From the NCBI GenBank assembly GCA_018287875.1, contig JAGVVL010000009.1, positions 1,116,001 through 1,180,000 of the forward strand: a DNA stretch of 64,000 nucleotides, written 5' to 3'. The position numbers were made by a program, and so were the translations under genes. The stretch comes from Nigrospora sphaerica. Lineage: Eukaryota > Ascomycota > Sordariomycetes > Amphisphaeriales > Apiosporaceae. The notes below the pieces were generated by a model that ran no database searches, was not told the origin of the DNA, and saw nothing but the letters and a program-made list of their open reading frames with translations. Shown here piece after piece: positions 1 through 11,025 of the stretch (position 1 is its first letter; every line of letters begins with the position of its first letter).

Positions 1-1161
1 CGGCGTCGCGCTCGTACGCCTGCGCCTGGGCGGCCCAGAAGCGGGCGTAGAAGTCGCGCTGGCCGGTCGTCGGCGGGCTGGCGACGGCGAACTCGGGCGC
101 GCCGTCGCGCTGCACCTGGATCGACCACTCGCCGACGACGCCGCCGCCGACGCCGCCGCGCCGCTCGCACGCCCGCTCGAGGTGCTCCGCCCGCGTCGCC
201 GGCTGCTCCCCCCACACGAAGTACCGGTGATCGTCGAAGGCGGCGAAGCGGGCGTCCGCCGGCAGGTGCGCCGCCGGGTCCCCCGAGCCCCAGCCCGCGC
301 CCATGAACATGATGTGCAGGTAGTCCTGCTCCCGCGTGCCGAGCTGCGCCTCGCGGTCCCGAATGCGCTTCCACGCCCGCGGGTAGAAGTTCTTTACCAT
401 GTCATCGGCCATCCGCACCGCCGTCTCGGTGCTGCCGTCGATCTGGTGGTCTCGCCGGATCGGCTCGTTCAGCACCTCGAGTGCGTACACGTTGCGGTAC
501 TCGTGCTTGGTGTGCACGCGTTCCGCCATCCACTCGAGAAACTTGCACGCCCGCTCGTAGTTCGCCTGCGTATAGAACCCCGGTACTTTCGTACTCTGTT
601 TGTCCACTAGTTAGTTCCCGATCCGGCGAAGAGGGAGAGAGGGCCTTCGGGTCGGGATGTGCTTACGTGTCCGGTGAATGACTGGTCGGGACTCTGCGAG
701 CCCGGGGCGCCGTGCAAGTCAATGACGATCTGAAGACCCTCGTCGCTTGCCCAGCCCACGAGGCGATCGAGGTACGGGAGACCGCCCTGGGGCCAGTGCT
801 CGTCGCCGGTGACGAGCTCCTCGTGGATCCAGTAGCCGACGGGAATGCGGATGGTGTTCAGGTTGAGGCTCTTGATTTTCTTGATGTCGGCCTGGGTGGT
901 CCAGGTGTCCCAGTGCTTCTTGAAGGCGGCGTTGGCCTTGGACTGGCCTAGGTTCTGCACACACGTCCATTCATCCCCCGCGTCACCGCACCCCATGGAG
1001 TTCCATTCGTCATAGGCCATCCACGGTTCTATTATGAATTGCGATCCTAGGTTCACGCCGCGGATCGGCATCATACCCGGCTGCCAACGTGGCTGGAGGT
1101 TGACGCCAACTGCCGCGGCCGAGGCGGCAGGCAGGAGCGAGAGCAACAGGTTGGAGAGCAT
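1..1161 (-). CDS. Secreted endo-beta-1,6-glucanase (GH5), 3' end cut by window edge
   Basis: Likely hydrolyses beta-1,6-glucan outside the cell, for wall remodelling or attack on other fungi. Exon 1 is 1161-667 and exon 2 runs from 595 to the window edge; the 71-nt intron (596-666) has a GTAAGC donor and ACAG acceptor and keeps phase 0. The ATG at 1161 sits in CGCCACCATG and opens a signal peptide of about 17 residues. The conserved RGVNLGSQFIIEPWMAYDEW block follows at about residue 34. Exon 2 carries the acid/base Glu209 in VLNEP and the nucleophile Glu321 in VVGEWS, spaced as in GH5. The FYTQANYERACKFLEWM and DDHRYFVW segments resemble fungal beta-1,6-glucanases more than exo-beta-1,3-glucanases. 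About 364 residues are visible and the last stretch lies outside the window. Family assignment is firm; linkage specificity is inferred. Confidence 0.86.
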
Positions 1162-2786
1162 GGTGGCGAAGCGGATACAAAGCCGCCGACGCTGAACGAC
1201 TTGTGCAATGGGACATCCTGAATAACGGGAGTCGTCGTGGGTTTTGTACATCTCCACGACCAGCAGTGGCTAAGCAACGACAAGCATTGCGCTCGGGACC
1301 ACCCTTAGCCATAATCCTTCCTCATTGCCGGACAGGCAGCGTGCATGAAAATGGCATTTTACAGCCCTATAGTCTATTATTAGATCATATCAAGATAGAT
1401 CACTGGGCCAATCGCTGACGTCGGGAACGGCCCGATGTGGCCCTCAGCTGAACGCTGGGACCTTGATACAGTAAGCCTTTTAAGGGCCCATCCCTGCGCG
1501 CCCAGGAACGACTGCCCTCTCCGTCCAATCCAGTAGTAATTCAAGCAGTGTTACAGGATTCACCGTAAATAGAGCGGTAAGTGGAGGTCAGTCTTGTGAT
1601 CTTGCTGAGTGATAGCCCTTAGGCTAGTGGTGGTAACGATGGTGCTGGTAACGGTACTGGCGGTCCTGGGACCAACACGGACAAGTTCGAATCCCCAAAC
1701 TTAATGCCCCTGCAAGGCACGGAGAGATATTAATCCTGTCAGCGGGCCGTGGTCTCGGTCGTAGGCAGACTTATACGAGGGGCCGTCGGGAAGCAGCCGC
1801 CAAAAACGCCCGTTGCGCGCCACTACGCCCGGTTACCTAAATTCAGCAATGGCGGTCACTCTCCGATGCCATGATGATCCGGAGAAGCCAGTATTCGGCT
1901 TGGACTTTTAGACTTGACGCGTAGCAAGAGGTCTACCCCAGCCCGCTTTGGCGCTGTGGGTTTGTTTGCCGTCCCTCTTACTGTAGAAGACGACAGTTCT
2001 ATTTAATCATTGATACGCCCTGCAAGATGTGGTGAAAGCAGAAAGGATTCTATATATTACCTATTGGTGATGGATCAATTGAATGGTGCAGGGGTGGTCT
2101 ACCTGGCGATGATGCTGTTTTACAATATTCAGCGCCGTCTTCGCGCCGTTGGGTTCATACGGCAGGGCAGATGTTTTCTTAGCGATACCAATTCTTAGTA
2201 TCAGGCTCCAGGATACTGTGACAATGCATAGTGTCACGATGTACTCCTACATTCATCCATAACATTTAATTCTACTTACGATTACCAAATCTTTTCTCCG
2301 TAACTTTTCAACACCCGTGAAGTAAAAACCAGTTAACCATAGGCAGTTAGGACAGGTTAAAAGCAGGCATGGTTAAAAGCATGCATCCGGTGCGCATGTT
2401 ACAAGGGATGGGTATCGAGGTCGTTTGAACCGTGATTTGGGAAATATCTGCATGCATCACAGAATGTAGCACCCGGAGGCTCACCCCAGGTAGAAAAGTC
2501 GAGGGTTAGTGCCACCAGTAGACGGCGGTTGGTAGAATCTCTCCAGCTGTACGACAACACCAATTGTTTTCCGGTCCAGGAACCAGAGGTATGATAATCA
2601 TATTATCGGCCCGCTACCCTTAATGCTGGTTAAAGTGAATGCTCGTTATCTCCCAAAGGTCATAACCCCGGAATATCTTCATAGGGCGACCGCCAACTGA
2701 CAACACTTCAAGCTAACACCCTTCCACCGCTTTAGATTGGGCCCAGAATCCATGGACCTTGACCAAGCATCTCCCAGCGGCCATTT
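1162..2786. other. Intergenic, no gene seen; AT-rich to the right
   Basis: This is the upstream region of the glucanase and lies downstream of the PLAC8 gene. The part from about 1980 to 2720 is visibly AT-richer than the surroundings. It holds a 16-bp tandem duplication at 2355-2386 (unit ggttaaaagcaKgcat). No coding segment was recognised. Confidence 0.6.
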
Positions 2787-3646
2787 TCAGACAGGGTTCG
2801 ATGGTGCTGAATTTCTCTCATCGCAGGCTGGGTTCTGCTCAGCGACGGGGGCTTGTCCCACGGCGGGAGGAGCTTGTTCCACGGCGGGAGGAGCTTGCTC
2901 CAAGGCATGGGGCAAAGCCATAGCCTCGTTCGGCCGGTATCCCACCTCGTTCAGCTCGTGTCCCGGGTCCGTTCCAGGCTCTCGCTGTCCCAGCCGGGCT
3001 TCGACCTCATTGAAATGCCGAATGGTGGAGCAGCAAGGGCAACAACACCCAACTACTACGTCCTTCCATTGGGAACCGGGAATGTTGAACTCTCTGCGCA
3101 GTCTGATGCGCTCGAAGATCACTACCATCATCGAGAGCCAGTCAATATCCCAAACGGGTGTCCAAGAGCATACACCAGCGCAACCTTAGGCCTAGACGAC
3201 AGGAAGAAAGAGCAACGAGAGTGCAACGGGAAGGATCCGTGCTGAAAGGGGTAAAGACAGACGCCAGATGATGCTTACCCCACAAGAAGCCTAGGCTGTT
3301 CCAGAGTGCGGCGCAGTGGACCATGCCGTCCATGTTAATTGCTTGCGCGTTTTCCATCGTGGGGTCGCTGATACGCTCCGCGGTCTGGCCGCTAACTGTG
3401 CAACGGTTTATGTGAGAAGGGGCCCTCCATGTAATGACCGAGTTGGGTTCAGAAGCAAGTGGACGTACGGTAACATGGTACAAAATAGCCCGCAAGACAG
3501 GTGGTAAAGGAACCGCAACTGAAGAGGCCCGTCTGCCATTTCGAGGTCTGAGCCTCTTCCACGGCCTGTTGAGGCTCAACCGGCTGTCCAGCGGGCGGTT
3601 GCTCCCTTTGGTTGCGGGCCTCGCCGGCTTCCGGCATAGTAGCCAT
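2787..3646 (-). CDS. PLAC8-family cysteine-rich protein
   Basis: Three exons, 3646-3469, 3395-3279 and 3184-2787, join in phase to a 230-residue protein; the ATG at 3646 is the first in frame. The PLAC8 signature is split over the exons: SKWQTGLFSCGSFTTC and AGYFVPCYL (residues 36-60), then SGQTAERI and a short Cys segment, then a hydrophobic stretch and IRLRREFNIPGSQW followed by CCCPCC (residues 145-150). Family members are small membrane-associated proteins linked to cell size, cadmium resistance or calcium transport in plants and fungi; the substrate here is unknown. Donors are GTACGT and GTAAGC. The last acceptor (AAG before exon 3) is the only frame-compatible one and the least certain junction. 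The C-terminal tail has a seven-residue repeat (EQAPPAV) encoded by a 21-bp tandem repeat. Confidence 0.85.
2851..2905. repeat. 21-bp tandem repeat in the PLAC8 coding region
   Basis: About 2.6 copies of gcttgttccacggcgggagga. On the minus strand it encodes the EQAPPAV heptapeptide, so copy-number changes stay in frame. Confidence 0.85.
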
Positions 3647-4658
3647 GCTGGCGACGGTCGATTTTACGTATACGATGAATCCTCGGGGGAATGACGGAAT
3701 TTGACTATCGAGATGGTGCTATCATGGAATGCAGCTTTTGAATGGGGATGGGAGTGAATTCAAAGATGGATACCGAGTATTTGGCCAAACGAAGTAGACT
3801 ATGGGGTTCGAGGTCGGGGGCGAGAAAGGCATGGAAGGCAGCATGCGGCGGGTGGGCATAGTGTCCATCTTACCTCCCTCATTTGCGGATATAATAATGT
3901 ATATATGTGCGAAGTAGGGACGGAGAGCGCGCAATTACTTCATGAGCTGGAAAAGAAGCTCAAGTGCTCATGTGCTGGCTGGATGTGGTGGCTTGTGGCT
4001 GCCCTCGCCCTCGTCTACCAAAATGATGTTCTACACGGTGCTGTTCACACCAACCACTCAAACAGAAGGTACGCACTTGCATGGATTCACGGAATTTCGG
4101 AATGGGCTGAGAGAAGGTAGTGACATGATCGGGGCTTGGTGACTGGCGGGCAACTCCATTGGGAATGTTCTAATTGAGCATGGATTACTTCTGTAAAGCC
4201 CTCGTCATCGGCTGGGAGGCCCAATTGCGCCTAGGACGCCAATAAGCTGGTCCGACACTGACAAACAGGGTTGTGCGGGATCGCAACGCCAGGCTCGGGG
4301 CACTCTGTCCGCACGTTGAGGCATTGGATGTGTAAGTATGGACAAGATCCGGATAGGGGTGCTCATGCCCCCGATAGCTGCATAACCTCCTTGCTCGCCC
4401 AGCAAACCCACCATCACAGGCATCATGAGCTCCCCGGGGCCGTCTCCATAATAAAATCATCGGCGGCCAAGCATCGCCATGCACTTCCCGGCCCGGCCCG
4501 GCCTCCGTCCGTCTTTCCCACCCATCCATCGCACCTCCGCCGCCAACCTGCATCCTCGTCCTCCGACTCCGACGAGGGCCCCGGTATCTCTTCTCCGCAC
4601 TCATATCAAATGCCTTGAACACCACTTTCCCAGCAAATTTCTCCTTTCCCTGTCCCCT
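3647..4658. other. Divergent intergenic region, no gene seen
   Basis: It separates the starts of the PLAC8 gene (minus) and the LYR gene (plus), so it should hold both promoters. CT-rich tracts occur at 4480-4660 just before the LYR start. No coding segment was recognised. Confidence 0.55.
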
Positions 4659-5269
4659 ATGCGTCGCTTCCCCACCGCCTCGGCGGCAGCCGTAGCAGGT
4701 CGCCGCTGCTACGCCACGCCCGCGCGCGGGCGCCTGGGCCAGCAGACGCTGAGCCTTGAGCATGTGGGTTATTCTTTTCTTTGTTTTGTTCCTGTTTTCT
4801 TGGGGCCGGGGCTTTATTCCACACCTCGATGAAAAAATATGACCAAAAGTGAAAACCGCTGACGAAAGGTGAGGTTATCAGTTCCTCCAGCGCGCGCGCG
4901 TCATGGCGCTGTACCGCGCGATCCTGCGGGGCACGGCGCGCATCGGCGACGCGGCGACGCGGGCCGAGACGCGCGGGTTCGCGCGGGCCGAGTTTGAGCG
5001 GCATCGCGGGGTGACGGACTTGGTAAGTATTTGGGAACCCCCCTATCTTGCGTTTTAGGCCCCTTCACCTCCTTTTTCTCTTCCCATGGAACGTCGCAAA
5101 ACCTCGGTCGGCTGTCTGCTAGGAGCGGGACGACAAGTTTGTCTAGATGAGGGAAAAGGGGGCGCACACGTGCTAAGGAGAGATAATATCACAGGGCCAT
5201 ATCCGCTACCTGCTGTCGACGGGCAAGACGGAGTGGGAGAGCATGGAGAGGTTTATTGACGGTCTGTAG
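4659..5269 (+). CDS. Mitochondrial LYR-motif protein, LYRM2-like
   Basis: Three exons, 4659-4763, 4882-5022 and 5195-5269, all in phase 0, give a 106-residue protein. The N-terminus, MRRFPTASAAAVAGRRCYAT, is a basic, alanine-rich mitochondrial presequence. Exon 2 holds the LYR tripeptide (ALYRAILRGTARI) and the downstream conserved FARAEFERHR. Exon 3 encodes GHIRYLLSTGKTEWESMERF, a C-terminus typical of the LYRM2 branch. LYR proteins act in the mitochondrial matrix as accessory or assembly factors of respiratory complexes and bind acyl-carrier protein; LYRM2 is tied to complex I. The exon junctions (GTGGGT and GTAAGT donors, CAG acceptors) restore the family alignment without gaps. The subgroup assignment comes from the C-terminal motif and is likely but not proven. 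Confidence 0.88.
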
Positions 5270-5835
5270 AAGACCCGGTAAGGGAGCAGCACCAGAGGAT
5301 ATTCAAGCTCGACCCGTGATGGACGAGCCAATGTGTACGATGCCGTTCGTTCGCGCGGCCGTGGTGGGGAGGGGGATCGCGAGACATTCTTATGGGTATA
5401 GACCCCTTGCGTTGGTGGCAATCTCGAGGTCAGCTCACATTGGCTGCACTTTTCGAGTCTCTTGACCAGGCATGTGCGGACGGCGACCTGGCGGAATGCC
5501 TGAGCCTGACCTGATCCGTCTCCGGCGCCGCATGCCATCTACCAATCGTAGGCTTACGAACCGGGCCGGGGTGTTTGTCTTGCGGCCTCGGGATCTGGCT
5601 GTTTCCCTTCTGTATTCATACACCCCGCGCAGCAGCGTCACGTCGTGCAGCCTGTATTGTTACATGGGGGAATCCTCTCGGTCTCCGGCCTTGTCAGATG
5701 AACACAATAGTAGCATCCCCTCCCCATAGGTCCCCTTTTGTGTTCGTGGCCGGTTCGGGAAGCCGCCGGGTTCGTATCTTCCCCTGCATCCAGGTTGCGT
5801 CCCGTCACCACCACCAGTCGCCCTCCAGGCCCGCT
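5270..5835. other. Convergent 3' intergenic region
   Basis: Downstream of both the LYR gene and the bL36m gene. I see nothing coding here. Confidence 0.6.
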
Positions 5836-6359
5836 TTAGTCCTGGCGCTGCTTGTGTCGCGGGTTCGAAGAGCAGATGATGTACAGGTAGCCGCGATGTC
5901 TCTTGCCGCCCTTGCGGCGCACGACCTAAACGGCACACAGCACACGTCAGTCCTTCTGCCCATCCTGACGAGACCAAGGCTCCCTTCTTCTTCTTCTGGT
6001 CCCCTTGTCCCTCTCCCGGAGGCCGTTCCCCTATGGCCTTTCCTCACCCTTCGCCCAACAAGACGTGGGAAGGATAAATAAAGTCCCTCCAAAGAACGTA
6101 CCTTGCAGTGCTCGCACCGCTTCTTGACCGAGCTGTGAACCTTCATGCCGCGCGCCTGCGGCTTCTGCACGAGCTCCGTCGTCTTGGGGGCGACGACCAT
6201 GGGGCGGGCAACAGGCCGGAACGCCGCCGACGACAGGCTGCGCATCGCCGTCGTCGTCGGCATCTTGGGGGTGGTGGCGGCGAGCGAAAGCGCCCGCATC
6301 GACGTCGACAGACGCGCGAGGGCGGCGGCGCCCGACCGGGCGATAGACGGTGCGCACAT
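5836..6359 (-). CDS. RTC6: Mitochondrial large-subunit ribosomal protein bL36m
   Basis: Two exons, 6359-6102 and 5925-5836, give 115 residues. The first 70 or so are a Ser/Ala/Arg-rich presequence. The mature part begins with GMKVHSSVKKRCEHCK, and exon 2 adds VVRRKGGKRHRGYLYIICSS followed by NPRHKQRQ. This is the bL36 zinc ribbon, with ligands in CEHC, then IC and the His of PRH. The donor GTACGT and acceptor TTTAG rejoin the ribbon at the usual position. bL36 is one of the smallest 50S-type proteins and binds 23S-type rRNA near the GTPase-associated centre of the mitoribosome. The yeast counterpart is RTC6. A Tyr-Leu-Tyr insertion before IICSS, compared with bacterial L36, is usual in mitochondrial versions. 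Confidence 0.93.
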
Positions 6360-7101
6360 GGTCGTGATTTCGAGGGCAAGAAGAGGTCCGTTTCGTCGAA
6401 GAGGAACGGAAGGGAAGCAGCACCCGATCGAGGGTTCGGCGGGTTTGCGGTGCGGGAATCGGTGGCGGGTAGGGTCGGCAGGTGCGTCGAGCAGGTGAGG
6501 CTATCCGTTTCCGCCCGGGGTGGGAACTTTTCCACCCCCCGGCCCGCAAAACTCCCGTCTCGTGATTGCTTAGGCTTAATTGCATCAATCGGGCTCGCTT
6601 AACGTAATACCGTATAAATCAGGTGTCTTCGAGGATTGAGAAACTATATTTTCTCCTAACATAAACTCTTTCGATGCCATTTTGACTGACATTGATCGGA
6701 GCAGAGTCTCGTGGATAGAAACATGCCGTGGCACTATCTCCCGGTTTCCCATGTCCTGAGGGAAGTCTAGACGGTATCATACGGGTGCTCAGCAACATCC
6801 ATGTGAGGATGCTGAGGCCCCACCGGTAGGACACTCTTATCTGACACACACTGATCACAAGAAGTGGATTTCAGACTGAACAGAAATACGTTTTACTGTA
6901 TGTGACCATGCGCAGGATGGCAGGTATCTAGTCGAGTCTTTCGTTACCATATAAGCCGTTGTTCCCCAGGAATGTAAACCGGATCCGGACTCCCCCCGCG
7001 TACGCCATCAACTCCTCCCATGCAACTTCTCCCACGGCTCCGTCTCCCGTTTTCTCTCTCGGCCTTTTGACGGCAACATCCGAACTTCCAAAAACACCGA
7101 A
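6360..7101. other. Intergenic, no gene seen
   Basis: Upstream of bL36m and downstream of ILV1, about 740 bases. No coding segment or RNA gene was recognised. Confidence 0.55.
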
Positions 7102-8862
7102 TCAGCCTCTCAGGAAGGTCTTGAAGACGGCACTATCGGTGCAGTCCTGCCACGGGTAGCCGATCTCCTTGAGGAACGTCTCGAGTTCGGACACCTCGGC
7201 GTCGGGGCACTGGATGCCGGCGACGATCTTACCAACGTCGCTGCCGCTGTTACGGTATTGGAAGAGGCTGATGTTATAGCGCGGGCGCAGCGTCTGCAGG
7301 AACTTCTGCAGCGAGCCGGGCCGCTCGGGGAAGTGGAACATGTAGACGCGCTCGTCCGCCACGTTGGACCGCCCGCCCACGAGGTAACGGATGTGCGACT
7401 TGGCCAGCTCGTCGCCTGACAGGTCCGTCGCCGTCATGCCGGTCGTGTTGATCCGGTCCAGCAGCGTCTGCAGTTGCGTCGTCCGCTGGCTCGCCGGGGC
7501 CGTGAGCGAGATGCCCACCAGCACGTTGGCCACCTCGTCCGTCGCAAACCGGTACGAGAACTCCGTCACCGCGTGCGGCATGATGTTGTTGATGAGCTCC
7601 GCGAACGCACCGGGGCGCTCCGGGATCCGCACTGCCAGCAGCGCCTCCTTGCCCTCACCCAGGGTCGCGCGCTCGGCCACAAACCGCAGCCGGTCAAAGT
7701 TCATGTTGGCGCCGCTCAAAATGGCGACAAGGTTGCGGTTGGTGTTGCTGGATGGGTTCTGCGACACCCACTTCTTGAGACCGGCCAGGGCCAACGCGCC
7801 GGCGGGCTCAACAATGGACCGCGTGTCCTCGAAGACATCCTTGATGGCAGCGCAGGTCTCGTCCGTGTTGACCTGCACGATCTCGTCGATGACCTCCTGG
7901 CAGATGCGGAACGTCTCCTCACCCACCGTCTTGACGGCGGCGCCGTCGGCAAACATGCCGACCTGGGACAACACGACGCGCTTTCCTTGCTGCAGCGACT
8001 GGACCATGGCGTTGGCGTCCTCGGTCTCGACGCCGATGATTTTGACGTTGGGCGCCATGCGCTTAACAAAGACGCCGATACCGGCGATCAGGCCGCCGCC
8101 GCCTACGCAGCAGAAGATGGCATCGGTCTTGTGCAGGTTCGTCTGGCGCAGCAGCTCCATGGCGATGGTGCCCTGGCCGGCAATGACGTAGGGGTCGTCA
8201 AAGGGTGGGATGTTGATCAGGCCGTGGGCCTTTTCAATGCGCGCGCACTCGGCCTTGGCGGCGTCAAAGTCGTCGCCGTGCAGCACGACGGTACCGCCCA
8301 GGCGCGAGACGTTGGAGTGCTTGATGCTCGGCGTCGCCTCGGGCATGACGATGGTGGCGGGGATCTTGAGCAGGCGGGCCGAGTAGGCGACGCCCTGGGC
8401 GTGGTTGCCGGCGCTGCAGGCGATGACGCCCTTCCAGCTCTGCTCCGGGTCCAGGTGGGCCATCTTGTTGTAGGCGCCGCGCAGCTTGAAGCTGAAGACG
8501 GGCTGTTCGTCCTCGCGCTTGAGCTGCACATTGCACTCGAGCCGCCGCGACAGGTTGACGGCGGGCGTCAGCGACGTCTCCTTGCAGGCGTCGTACACGC
8601 GCGACGTGATGATCAGGCGGGCATAGTCGGGGTGGCCGTTGGGCAGCAAGTACTCGTCCGGCACCAGCTTCTTGATGGTTGCCTGGGTGTCGCAGGGCGG
8701 CGATGTCGGGTTGGCCGTATACTCAGTGAGCGACAGGCCTGACAACGAAGGCGTGCGCGGCGTGTGGCCATTAACGACGGCATCGCTGCTGCTGCTGGCG
8801 GCCGGGTTTGCGTGGTCGCCGTTCGCCAGAACGGCATCGATGGGGACAGCCGTAGGAGCCAT
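7102..8862 (-). CDS. ILV1: Threonine dehydratase (L-threonine ammonia-lyase)
   Basis: Intronless gene of 586 residues. The enzyme deaminates L-threonine to 2-oxobutanoate, the first committed step of isoleucine synthesis. The PLP lysine is Lys126 in [14 protein letters not shown], and the phosphate-binding glycine loop is [11 protein letters not shown] (residues 251-261). Two ACT-like regulatory repeats follow from about residue 430, each with an ERPG motif ([11 protein letters not shown] and [11 protein letters not shown]), consistent with allosteric isoleucine feedback. Length matches yeast Ilv1 (576). The ATG at 8862 was chosen because it is the only ATG before the catalytic domain and lies in TCAATGGC. 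The first 45 residues from it contain no arginine or lysine, unlike a normal mitochondrial presequence. The frame stays open upstream, back to a stop near 8997, and that stretch is basic. Confidence 0.95.
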   Translation of the reverse strand: MAPTAVPIDAVLANGDHANPAASSSSDAVVNGHTPRTPSLSGLSLTEYTANPTSPPCDTQATIKKLVPDEYLLPNGHPDYARLIITSRVYDACKETSLTPAVNLSRRLECNVQLKREDEQPVFSFKLRGAYNKMAHLDPEQSWKGVIACSAGNHAQGVAYSARLLKIPATIVMPEATPSIKHSNVSRLGGTVVLHGDDFDAAKAECARIEKAHGLINIPPFDDPYVIAGQGTIAMELLRQTNLHKTDAIFCCVGGGGLIAGIGVFVKRMAPNVKIIGVETEDANAMVQSLQQGKRVVLSQVGMFADGAAVKTVGEETFRICQEVIDEIVQVNTDETCAAIKDVFEDTRSIVEPAGALALAGLKKWVSQNPSSNTNRNLVAILSGANMNFDRLRFVAERATLGEGKEALLAVRIPERPGAFAELINNIMPHAVTEFSYRFATDEVANVLVGISLTAPASQRTTQLQTLLDRINTTGMTATDLSGDELAKSHIRYLVGGRSNVADERVYMFHFPERPGSLQKFLQTLRPRYNISLFQYRNSGSDVGKIVAGIQCPDAEVSELETFLKEIGYPWQDCTDSAVFKTFLRG

Positions 8863-9680
8863 TGATGGTGAAAGGGTCGCCTGCGTTTCTTCCTTTCTGG
8901 GTCTGCTTCTGCCGGTCAATTTAAAGTTTAAGTAAAGACAAAGCAGCCGGGACAATGCTGCGACCGCTCTCGGCTGGGCACAGGTGTTATGTATTCACTG
9001 TGTTATCGTACGAGGAAGTCGACTTATGTCATGCCCGACTTCGGGGCCCGGTCGCACGTTTAGGGAATTTCTCACGATGCCATGTGGGGTTCAGAGCTAG
9101 CTGCAGGTCCCCAATGACGAACCAAGGGTCGCTCTTGGCCGCTCACCCAGGGCACACAGTATCGCACTATCGGTTCAGTTGACCGCAATTGTATTCATGA
9201 TTCAGACGGTAGCACTGCCGGATTTTCCGACCGTATAGGCGGCAGCATCAGAAATCCGTGATCGACGGTTCTGTCCGTGATGTGCGCGTACGATGCGAAA
9301 CCAACCTGCAGACAAGCAGAGATGTACGTAGAGGGCAGGGTCACAAAAGGATCCATCACAGGCGGGGGAGACTGTGCTCCCACATGCACCCATCTAGCCA
9401 TCATCCCTGTGCTCGCTAAAAGTATGGTTATCGATATGTACATACCACCCAAGCTCCGAACGGGCGCGGCAAACTGCACGCGCTCCGCGCTTGGAGGGCC
9501 GATAACTGATGAAGCTTTCCCGCTGCAGCCAGCGCTCGCAAAATCCATGTCATCATCATTTGAATGTACGGCAACACCCTCCGCTGCAGCCGCCGTGAGA
9601 CCTGCTCGCAGTGATTCGCCATTTAGCAAAATCAATTGAACAGTTTCGAACGCCCCGGGAATCCATACCACGCCGCCACA
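8863..9680. promoter_or_regulatory. Divergent promoter region ILV1 / RCF1
   Basis: An 818-base region between two divergent starts. The first 130 bases next to ILV1 are an in-frame open extension of ILV1 lacking ATG. I looked for a Gcn4/CPC1-type TGACTCA site by eye and did not find a perfect copy. No other coding segment is convincing. Confidence 0.45.
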
Positions 9681-10535
9681 ATGTCCGGCAAGCCCATGCC
9701 CTCGTCTTTTGACGATAACCAGTACGCAATGCCGGCTGCTTTCCGCAGGAGACGCACGAAGCTCACATGTGACACGCGGACAGAGATTACCAGGAGACGG
9801 GATCACAAAAGGTCTGGAGGAAGCTGAGGGAGGAGCCTCTGGTGCCCCTCGGTACGTTGCCGCTGTTCACCTGCCGCCCTGCCCTGTCTTGCCCTGCTGT
9901 GCCCGATGCCCACCTTTCGGACTGGAGGTAGCTGACACATATACAAACCTCCAGGAACTATGCTCACATGCGCGGCCCTCTATAACGCGTGGCGCGCGAT
10001 GCGCCGCGGCGACCACAACCAGGTGCAGCGCATGTTCCGGGCGCGTATCGGTGCGCAGGCCTTCACCGTGTGCGCCATCGTGGCCGGCGGCGCGTACTAC
10101 GGCAAGGACCGCGAGAAGCGCCAGGAGCTCATCAAGTTGGAGGCTCAGCAGCGGGCCGAGGAGCGCCACAACAAGTGGCTGCGCGAGCTCGAGGTGCGCG
10201 ACGAGGAGGAGAAGCAGCTGCAGGAGCACCTCCGGAAGCGCAAGGAGCGCAAGGCCGCCCTCGCCGCCGCCGAAAAGCAGACACCCGCCGAGACGACGCC
10301 CGACGCCGAGGGCCAGGTGCCGCTGGAGGACGGCAACAAGACGACGGCCGCGGGCCCCAACGACTCCAAGGTCATGGGTGCCCTAGCGCAGACAGGCAGC
10401 TGGTTCGGCCTCGGCGGGAAGAAGGAGGAGACGGGTGAGAACAAGGACGAGGGAAAGAAGGACGACAAGATAGCCGAGGCCGCGTCAAAAGTGGCAGTGA
10501 AGACAGCCGAGCCGAAGACGACGCCAAAGCAATGA
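9681..10535 (+). CDS. RCF1: Respiratory supercomplex factor 1, HIG1 domain
   Basis: Three exons, 9681-9721, 9784-9851 and 9955-10535, give 229 residues. Rcf1 is a mitochondrial inner-membrane protein that binds cytochrome c oxidase and stabilises III-IV supercomplexes. The HIG1 domain starts at QKVWRKLREEPLVPLG. It contains two membrane segments, around LLTCAALYNAW-type and FTVCAIVAGGAYY sequence, separated by QRMFRARIGAQ, an exact match to the QxxxRxRxxxQ signature of type-2 HIG1 proteins. A long charged coiled-coil tail follows, rich in E, K and R up to residue 150, then a lysine/glutamate-rich end. Donors GTACGC and GTACGT and acceptors ACAG and CCAG restore the domain exactly. The gene is divergent from ILV1. 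Confidence 0.94.
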
Positions 10536-11025
10536 TTTACTCGCCATTGGCTTGCGGTACCAAACAAGGGACTATCGAATAAGACTGTACGATACATGGC
10601 GTCCGCCCACTGAAACCGATATGACTTGCGCGGGGGCGACAGTGGTTGGAACGCGTGTATATAATATTCCTCTGCTGTGGTTCCTACTCTGTGAACCGAG
10701 TTGCCGTCCAGTGCAGGGCAACACCTGGTACTAAACCATCGAGGTAAGTACATATGTAAAGTACTTAAAGTGTCTTGCTGTCTGGGGTGCGTTTCTCAGC
10801 ACCATCGCATATATCTAGGTACGGCCCATGTGCAGAAATATCCCTTGTAATCGTCGTAGCCCATTAGTTAGACGGGAAGTTGTGTGAGTGGCCCACAGTA
10901 CCGTGTCATAGCCTCCACCTTGTCCAACACCCATCCGGACTCGGACCTGCCGATTCGGCCTGCTTGAGCAACACTACTTAGATGCTGCCTTCTACCAAGT
11001 CATTCTCATATTCTGCCGAGGAATC
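10536..11025. other. Intergenic between RCF1 and NAT4
   Basis: 490 bases between two plus-strand genes, holding the RCF1 3' end and the NAT4 promoter. No coding or RNA feature seen. Confidence 0.55.

Noticed and set aside
1670..1705. tRNA-like T-loop (gttcgaatcc)
   Set aside because: The flanking five-base arms do not pair, and no A-box or anticodon arm is found at the right distance.
7474..8742. 422-codon plus-strand open frame
   Set aside because: It is antisense to the ILV1 coding region, arises from high GC in codon third positions and has no domain.
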